DNA from: a virus
Reading direction: 5' to 3' (one strand)
DNA length: 23,366 bases
Virus record (IMG/VR): IMGVR_UViG_3300020438_000283
Span: 1 to 23,366 of that record
Shown here piece by piece: positions 17,539 to 23,366 of this stretch. A model generated the notes under the pieces. The model was not told where the DNA came from and made no database searches. It saw only the letters and a program-made list of their open reading frames with translations. The position numbers were made by a program, and so were the translations under genes. Within the stretch, counting starts at the first letter, position 1. Each line of letters starts with the position of its first letter.

Positions 17539-19104
17539 ATGTCGGCAATTGTTACTGATCAGTTTAGAATTCTGAACGCCAATAATTTTATAGAGTCAGT
17601 AGAGTCTGATAGTAATTCTTATTATGTTTTCATTGGTTTACCTAATCCATCATTAGTTGGATATGGAAGATCTGAGAACTGGAATACTAGTACTCCTGAT
17701 CCTATTGATAATTTTTCATCTAATGCACATTCTGGCGATACGATGATGTTTGGAAGAAAAATTTCTTCTGCTAATATTAGACGAATTATTAGGCGTATTG
17801 ATTGGGCTGCTGGAACCAAATATGAAATTTATAGGGATGATTATAGCACTTTAAACCAAAGTCCTATAATGAAAGCAAGTAGACTTTATGATGCAAATTA
17901 TTATGTAATGAACTCTGACTATAAAGTTTATATTTGTATTGATAATGGTTCTATAGAAGGAAATGAAACTGGTAATATCTCTCAAGATGAACCTAATTTT
18001 ACAGATTTAGAACCATCTAGAGCTGGTAATAGTGGCGATGGATATATTTGGAAATATCTATACACTGTTTCTCCTAGTGATATTATTAAATTTGATTCCA
18101 CTGAATATATTACTGTTCCAAATAGTTGGGATAAAACTACAGATTCTCAGATTAGATCTATTAGAGAAAATGGAGATTCTTCAATTAACAGTAATCAACT
18201 TAAGCATGTATATATTGATAAGCAGGGTGGAAATTATGCAGATGGGTTAGGGCAAGAATGTAATATTATTGGAGATGGAACTGGTGGTAAAGCACGAGTT
18301 GATGTTGTAAATGGTAAGATCACTAATGTTACTGTAAGTGCTGGTGGAAAAGGTTATTCTTATGGTTTAGTTGATTTGGGCACATTAAACAGTGCTGTTC
18401 CTGCAAATAATAGAGCAAAACTTGTTCCAATAATTCCACCATCATTAGGTCATGGATTTGATGCTTATAGTGAGTTGGGAACTGATAAGGTTTTGATTTA
18501 TGCAAGATTTGATGATTCTACTAAAGATTTTCCAACAGACACTAAATTTGCACAAGTTGGTATTGTAAAAAATCCTACTGCTGTTGGAACTGCAAATACT
18601 TATATTGAGACTAATTTTTCATCATTGGAATCTATTAAGTTTTCAACTATCAACGGAACACCTGTTGTTGGTGAAAGAATAACTCAAGTTACAGAAAAAG
18701 TAAATGCAGGAAATGAAGCAACTGCTTATGTTGCATCATATGATAAAACAACTCAAGTTCTAAAATATTTTAGAGATAGATCTTTAAATTATACTACTAC
18801 CCAAGATCAAACTGATTACGCTGGTATTAGTACTACTGGTAGAATATATGCATTTGAAGATTCTTCAAATGCTGTTAGAGGACAATCTTCAGGTTTTTCT
18901 GGAAGTGTTGAAACCGATTTTACTGGTATTAGTATTAATCCTACAGGGACAAAGTTAATTAATTTGGGTTCAACCTTTGTAAATGGACTGTCTCTTTCTG
19001 AGATAAATAAAGGATCAGGGGAACTTATCTACTTAGATAATAGACCTTTGATTGCTCGAAACGAGAGACAAAAAGAAGACGTTAAAATCATCCTGGAATT
19101 CTAA
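17539..19104 (+). CDS. 8: gp8-like baseplate wedge protein
   Basis: The product is 521 residues against 334 in T4 gp8. The N-terminus 'AIVTDQFRILNANNFIES' matches T4 'AIVTSKFRTEKMLNFYNS', followed by 'YYVFIGLPNP' and 'GRSENWNTSTPDP'. 'GDGYIWKYLYTVSPSDIIKF' and 'EYITVPNSW' (about residues 165-197) match T4 'GDGYVWEYLFEIPPDVS' and 'EYIVVPW'. The C-terminus 'GELIYLDNRPLIAR', ending VKIILEF, matches T4 'GEMIYMENRPPI', ending INILFTF. T4 strings are from memory. T4 gp8 forms a dimer per wedge and binds gp7 and gp10; the same role is expected. Extra length comes partly from an insertion at about residues 221-281 made of two GxxY units like those in gp7. It is transcribed from the box at 17495-17502, and the stop is six bases before the next ATG. 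Confidence 0.94.
   Translation: MSAIVTDQFRILNANNFIESVESDSNSYYVFIGLPNPSLVGYGRSENWNTSTPDPIDNFSSNAHSGDTMMFGRKISSANIRRIIRRIDWAAGTKYEIYRDDYSTLNQSPIMKASRLYDANYYVMNSDYKVYICIDNGSIEGNETGNISQDEPNFTDLEPSRAGNSGDGYIWKYLYTVSPSDIIKFDSTEYITVPNSWDKTTDSQIRSIRENGDSSINSNQLKHVYIDKQGGNYADGLGQECNIIGDGTGGKARVDVVNGKITNVTVSAGGKGYSYGLVDLGTLNSAVPANNRAKLVPIIPPSLGHGFDAYSELGTDKVLIYARFDDSTKDFPTDTKFAQVGIVKNPTAVGTANTYIETNFSSLESIKFSTINGTPVVGERITQVTEKVNAGNEATAYVASYDKTTQVLKYFRDRSLNYTTTQDQTDYAGISTTGRIYAFEDSSNAVRGQSSGFSGSVETDFTGISINPTGTKLINLGSTFVNGLSLSEINKGSGELIYLDNRPLIARNERQKEDVKIILEF
18199..18381 (+). repeat. Two GxxY units inserted in gp8
   Basis: Residues 221-281 of gp8: 'LKHVYIDKQGGNYADGLG', then 'GDGTGGKARVDVVNGKITNV' and 'TVSAGGKGYSYGLVDLG'. 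The pattern 'GA/KAxxxVxxGxIxxVxVxxxGxGY' is the same as the units of gp7 (for example 6302-6520). It lies between the 'EYITVPNSW' block and the C-terminal conserved block, where T4 gp8 has a shorter connection. Confidence 0.72.
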
Positions 19105-19110
19105 AGAAAA

Positions 19111-22100
19111 ATGCCACAAAAGACTAACTTAAATATAAGTCCTTATTATGATGATTTTGATAAGGCTGATAATTTTTATAGAGTTCTGTTTAAACCTGGA
19201 TTTCCTGTTCAGGCTAGAGAATTAACTACATTACAGTCAATACTACAAAACCAATTAGAATCTTTTGGTAGTCATATCTTTAAAGAAGGATCTATGGTTA
19301 TTCCTGGATCTGTAACTTATGATAGTACGTATTTTTCAGCAAAGATAAACGGTGATCATCTAGGAGTCGATGTTACAGTATATCTTGATGCTTTAGTTAA
19401 TAATAATGATGGTAAGGGAACTAAGGTTAGAGGTCAAAACTCTCAGATAGTTGGAACTATTAAAAACTACGTTCTTCCTCCAGACGAAGGTGTTGATGAT
19501 ATCACAATATTTGTTAAGTATACACAATCAGGAACATCTGCAGAAAGTGTTGCATTCCCCAATAGTGAATTGTTAACGCTTGAGGAAAATGTTACTTATG
19601 GAAATACTACATTAAATGTTGGTGAATCAGTCTTAACCTTAGTTGCAGAAAACGCAACTTCTATTGGATCTGCTTTTGGTGTTGATTTTGGTGTCTATTT
19701 TATTAGAGGTACTTTTGTAGATGTTACTAAATCATTAATTGTTTTAGAACCATATTCAAATAAACCATCATATAGAGTTGGATTTGAAGTTCTTGAAGAA
19801 GTTATTAATTCAAATGATGATCCTTCTTTAAATGATAATGCTAAAGGATTTACAAACTATGCAGCACCAGGTGCAGATAGATTTAAAATATCTGTAAAAT
19901 TATCTAAAAAAGCACTTGATGATTTTAATGATACTAATTTTGTAGAATTATTTAAAGTACGGAATGGTGAAGTAAAGAAACTTCAAGATAAGTCTGTTTA
20001 TTCTGAAATTAAGAAGTATCTAGCAAAAAGAACATTTGATGAATCTGGCAACTATGCAATAAGACCATTTAGAGTTAATGTACAAAATTCCTTAAATGAT
20101 GAAATAAAATCTAACGGATTATTTACAGAAGAACAGAAAACAGATGAAGGTAATATTCCTGATGAAGACACAATGTGTATTAAGTTGTCTCCAGGAACAG
20201 CATATGTTAGGGGATTTGATGTAAATTTACCAGGAACAACAGTATTAGATATAGATAAGCCAAGAGATACTAAAACAGTTAAGACAGGATCTATTCCATT
20301 TCAAATGGGTAGTCTTTTAAAGGTTAATAATGTAACTGGAATGCCTTGGACAGCACTTGGTGCTGGTGCTGTTGGAACTGAAAATATTATTAGTTTGTAT
20401 AATAGAAGAAGTTTAGGAACAAGTGATCCATTAACTGGACAAGGATTAAAGATTGGTGAAGCACGTCCTTATCATTGTGCAGTTGCTGATGCACCATACA
20501 CTGGTTCTGAAACTGAATGGGATTTATATCTTTGGGATGTTCAGACATACACTACCCTAAAGATAACAAATATGGGTAGTTACATTGAAATGACTACTGT
20601 ATTACCAGAGTCTACTTATATTAAGGGTATGAGTAGCGGTGCTACAGGATATATTGCAGATCTCCCAAACCCAGGAGAAATAAGTCTTACTCAGGTAACT
20701 GGTAGATTTATTGCTGGAGAGAGATTGCAATTTAATGGGCAAAATGCTATCACTGCTGCTGGTATTAGTACTTCATATACAGGATCTAATGTTGTAGATG
20801 TACTTACATATAGTGTTAATGATATTAAATCTGTTCATCAAAAAACCAAGGCAGTTAGTAACAATGAGTTACCTACTAACTTTAGTGCTGATGCCGTATT
20901 ATATAATAGAACTTTACCTAACTTTAGTTTAGTTGATCAATTAACTGTTGAGGGTGTAGACACGAGTACTGCAACAGCAACTTGCGATACTAGAAGATTT
21001 GCTGGTAAAGTCGGACTAAGAACAGATTCTATTGTTGGTTTCCATACAGCAGGAGCATTACACGAAACTTGGTTAAGAACAGAATCTGTAAGTGCAAATG
21101 GTGAAGAGTTAACCCTTAAAACCTTTGCTGGAGGTAGTGTTCTTGGAGTTTGTGATAGTGTACAATCTACAGCAGCAAGTTCAACAATAGATTCTACATT
21201 TAGGATTAAAATACCTAAAATTATTAATCTTAATAAATCTGGATTATACAGTAGATTACCTAGAAAGAATGTATCTGCAGTTGACTTATCAAACTCAACT
21301 CTTATTATTAGTAAGCAATTAACAGGTGCTAATGTTAAAACAAATGGATCTGGTGTTTTAGAAGTAAATACTTCAGATGCGTTTGATAGTAATTCTGGTA
21401 TTACTAGTATATTCTTTGAACCATATGATGCTGAAAAATACACTCTAGAGTATCTTAATGGTAACATAGAAGATTTAAAATCATCTCAGGTCACTGTTCT
21501 TAATAATGGAAATGATTTAAGAATTACTGGTATAACTGATGGTGGTAATGCTAACTTTATGAAGTTAACTGCTACTTTGAAAAAAGTAGGTCTATCTAGT
21601 AAGTCTAAAGATTATAAGAGAAGTGAAAAAGTAGAAGTTACAAGAACTGTTGGTGTTTCTACCAATGGTGGATTAGTGCAGAATAGTTTTTATGGATTAA
21701 GAGTTGAAGATAAGGAAGTATCATTAAATGTACCTGATGTTGCAAATATTCATGCAATATACGAATCTAAGGATACTAATTTACCTAGTCTTGATAGATT
21801 AACATTTGTTTCTGGGTTATCATTAGATACAAATACCGTTGTTGGGGAAAAAATTGTAGGTAAAACTAGTAGGGCAATTGGACAAGTTGTTAATAGAGTA
21901 TCTGCAACAGAAATTGAGTTTGTATATTTAAATGCTAATACTTTTAATGCAGGTGAAACTGTAACCTTTAAGGAGTCAAGTATATCTACAAATATACAAA
22001 AAATAACTTTAGGTAATTATGTTAACAGAACTGACAATTACACTCTCGATAAAGGACATAAGAAACAATATTCAGATTATTCTAAAATAGTTAGAAAACC

Positions 22101-23366
22101 AAATTCTTCTATACCTTCTAAGAAATTACTTGTAATATTTGATAAGTATCAAGTTCAAAGTGGAAATAGTGGTGATGTATTTACTGCTAATTCTTATACT
22201 AAAGATAGATATACTTATGATGTACCTCAAGTGGGTAGAGATAGAGCAACAGACATATTAGACTTTAGACCAAGGGTTAAACCTTTTGATCCATCGGCAA
22301 CAACTGATAGATCTCCATTTGCATATAATGCAAGAATATTCGAGACTGATATTAATTACGTTGTATCTCCTGATGAAAGTTCTATTGTAGGGTATACTTA
22401 TTATCTACCTAGAATTGATAAACTAGTAATTAATAAGTTTGAGCAAGTTAAATTAATTAAAGGTGTCTCTGCAGATAAACCTGCACCACCAACAGAAGTT
22501 GGTGACTCTATGGAGATTGCACAAATAACATTACCACCATATCTTTATGATCCAATAACAGGACCTAAGATTAAATTGCGTGATAATAGAAGATTTACCA
22601 TGAGAGATATTGGTAAATTAGAGAAGAGAATTGACAATCTTGAAGTGATGACATCTCTTACGGCATTAGAACTTGATACTAAATCGTTGATGGTTACTGA
22701 TGCTAATGGTCTTGATAGATTCAAGACTGGTTTTGTTGTAAATGATTTTAAAGATAGAAACTTTATAAACTTTAATGCTGATGGTTCTAGATGTGATGTA
22801 GATGTTGTTAATAAAGAACTTATTAGTGCCGTTGATTTTTGGTCACTTCCAGCAGAATTGGCATTTGCCGATGGTATTGATACAGAAACTGCAGATTTAT
22901 CTGCTAATTTAAATCTTTTAGATCCAAATTGTACAAAGACTGGGGATTTATTAACTCTTGATTATGAGCCAATTGGTTGGATAGAAAATCCACAAGCAAC
23001 AGAAAAGGTCAATATAAACCCATTTAATGTTCTTGTTTTTGTTGGTGGCATTATGCTTGATCCAGCATCAGATAATTGGGCAAGAACAATCTATATCGAT
23101 GACCATAGAATAGAATCTACAGGTGCAACTTGGGCAGAAAATTCAAATGTAGTTTCAGATACTACAACAGTTGGTACTGATGTTAGTGTAACTTCTACTG
23201 AGGTAGATACTGATCAGGATGTATTTGATGGTAATCATATTGATACAACCACTACTACAACTACAACTACAACAAATACAGTAGAGACCTCATTCTCAAA
23301 TACATTAGAAGGACCATCTAGAGAATTTGATTATGTTGAAAGTGTTAAAGTATCTGGACAAGCAGA
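19111..23366 (+). CDS. DUF4815-type virion structural protein (3' partial)
   Basis: ATG at 19111, six bases after the gene 8 stop; the frame is open to the right edge, giving at least 1,418 residues. The start 'MPQKTNLNISPYYDDFDKA', 'YRVLFKPGFPVQARELTTLQ' and 'ILQNQLESFGSHIFKEGSMV' (to about residue 68) is the DUF4815 N-terminal signature of T4-like cyanophage structural proteins. Other family-like blocks are 'SPGTAYVRGFDVNLPGT' and 'DIDKPRDTKTV' (about 360-392) and 'MRDIGKLEKRIDNLEVMTSL', then 'GLDRFKTGFVVNDF' (about 1164-1213). The IGKLEKRIDNLE piece has a heptad-like, coiled-coil look. A run of ten threonines occurs near the right edge. The gene sits where T4 has genes 9 and 10, so a peripheral baseplate or fibre-attachment role is plausible but inferred. 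No strong Shine-Dalgarno is present. The C-terminus is outside the window. Confidence 0.9.
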   Translation, partial: MPQKTNLNISPYYDDFDKADNFYRVLFKPGFPVQARELTTLQSILQNQLESFGSHIFKEGSMVIPGSVTYDSTYFSAKINGDHLGVDVTVYLDALVNNNDGKGTKVRGQNSQIVGTIKNYVLPPDEGVDDITIFVKYTQSGTSAESVAFPNSELLTLEENVTYGNTTLNVGESVLTLVAENATSIGSAFGVDFGVYFIRGTFVDVTKSLIVLEPYSNKPSYRVGFEVLEEVINSNDDPSLNDNAKGFTNYAAPGADRFKISVKLSKKALDDFNDTNFVELFKVRNGEVKKLQDKSVYSEIKKYLAKRTFDESGNYAIRPFRVNVQNSLNDEIKSNGLFTEEQKTDEGNIPDEDTMCIKLSPGTAYVRGFDVNLPGTTVLDIDKPRDTKTVKTGSIPFQMGSLLKVNNVTGMPWTALGAGAVGTENIISLYNRRSLGTSDPLTGQGLKIGEARPYHCAVADAPYTGSETEWDLYLWDVQTYTTLKITNMGSYIEMTTVLPESTYIKGMSSGATGYIADLPNPGEISLTQVTGRFIAGERLQFNGQNAITAAGISTSYTGSNVVDVLTYSVNDIKSVHQKTKAVSNNELPTNFSADAVLYNRTLPNFSLVDQLTVEGVDTSTATATCDTRRFAGKVGLRTDSIVGFHTAGALHETWLRTESVSANGEELTLKTFAGGSVLGVCDSVQSTAASSTIDSTFRIKIPKIINLNKSGLYSRLPRKNVSAVDLSNSTLIISKQLTGANVKTNGSGVLEVNTSDAFDSNSGITSIFFEPYDAEKYTLEYLNGNIEDLKSSQVTVLNNGNDLRITGITDGGNANFMKLTATLKKVGLSSKSKDYKRSEKVEVTRTVGVSTNGGLVQNSFYGLRVEDKEVSLNVPDVANIHAIYESKDTNLPSLDRLTFVSGLSLDTNTVVGEKIVGKTSRAIGQVVNRVSATEIEFVYLNANTFNAGETVTFKESSISTNIQKITLGNYVNRTDNYTLDKGHKKQYSDYSKIVRKPNSSIPSKKLLVIFDKYQVQSGNSGDVFTANSYTKDRYTYDVPQVGRDRATDILDFRPRVKPFDPSATTDRSPFAYNARIFETDINYVVSPDESSIVGYTYYLPRIDKLVINKFEQVKLIKGVSADKPAPPTEVGDSMEIAQITLPPYLYDPITGPKIKLRDNRRFTMRDIGKLEKRIDNLEVMTSLTALELDTKSLMVTDANGLDRFKTGFVVNDFKDRNFINFNADGSRCDVDVVNKELISAVDFWSLPAELAFADGIDTETADLSANLNLLDPNCTKTGDLLTLDYEPIGWIENPQATEKVNINPFNVLVFVGGIMLDPASDNWARTIYIDDHRIESTGATWAENSNVVSDTTTVGTDVSVTSTEVDTDQDVFDGNHIDTTTTTTTTTTNTVETSFSNTLEGPSREFDYVESVKVSGQA
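23245..23274 (+). repeat. Poly-threonine codon run in the DUF4815 gene
   Basis: Ten consecutive threonine codons, a mix of ACA, ACT and one ACC, followed by Asn-Thr. It sits in a Thr/Asp/Val-rich stretch (about 23155-23300) that looks like a flexible linker before a new domain starts with 'FDYVESVKVSGQA'. The mixed codons make it an imperfect trinucleotide repeat. Confidence 0.8.

Noticed and set aside
20937-21467. 176-codon open frame on the minus strand
   Set aside because: It lies wholly inside the DUF4815 gene, is antisense to a conserved coding frame and has no family-like motif. It is a shadow of AT-rich codon usage.
1-23366. tRNA genes, integrase, attachment sites, insertion sequences or host-derived metabolic genes
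   Set aside because: I saw no cloverleaf-like GC-rich segments, no transposase or recombinase motifs and no metabolic gene. The window is filled by structural genes with spacers under 100 bases.

Overview
The window is the baseplate and tail gene block of a T4-like myovirus with an AT-rich genome. The best fit is the marine cyanophage/pelagiphage branch of the T4 superfamily. Evidence: clear homologues of T4 baseplate wedge proteins gp25, gp6, gp7 and gp8 occur in T4 order on one strand; a DUF4815 structural protein of the kind found in T4-like cyanophages follows; and there are T4-type late promoter boxes (TATAAATA or one mismatch). No photosynthesis or other host-derived gene is present, so the window does not decide between a cyanobacterial and a SAR11-type host.

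Layout, all on the + strand. Positions 3-71 hold the last codons of an unidentified gene, followed by a 50-residue very basic protein (81-233) and a strong intrinsic terminator (234-261). A late-promoter-like box (291-298) then starts a tightly packed unit: gene 25 (331-732), gene 6 (737-2782) and a giant gene 7 (2786-17479, 4,897 codons). Gaps between these genes are 3-4 bases. A 59-base spacer carries a perfect late promoter box (17495-17502), followed by gene 8 (17539-19104) and a DUF4815 gene (from 19111) that runs off the window.

The most striking object is gene 7. It fills about 63% of the window and encodes a protein near 0.5 MDa, almost five times the length of T4 gp7 (1,032 residues). 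Two separated stretches resemble consecutive parts of the C-terminal region of T4 gp7: residues about 15-320 and about 2500-2540. The protein therefore looks like a small gp7 core with about 2,200 residues inserted inside it and about 2,350 residues added after it. The added material is built from recurring beta-rich modules: 'GxIxxVxVxxxGxxY' units, 'HGFxxGDxVxY' units, DEI/RG modules, NGVxQTP modules, one YHYH-type domain, and a run of Cys/YPR repeats near 13.1-15.4 kb. The GxxY units also occur as an insertion in gp8, so two neighbouring baseplate proteins share the same decoration.

Functionally, gp25, gp6, gp7 and gp8 should assemble into the wedges around the baseplate hub, with gp6 and gp25 near the sheath end and gp7/gp8 at the periphery. 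The DUF4815 protein sits where T4 has genes 9 and 10 and is probably a further peripheral tail component. By sequence the window is entirely virion structure; no defence, integration or metabolic genes were seen, and no gene-free stretch exceeds 100 bases.
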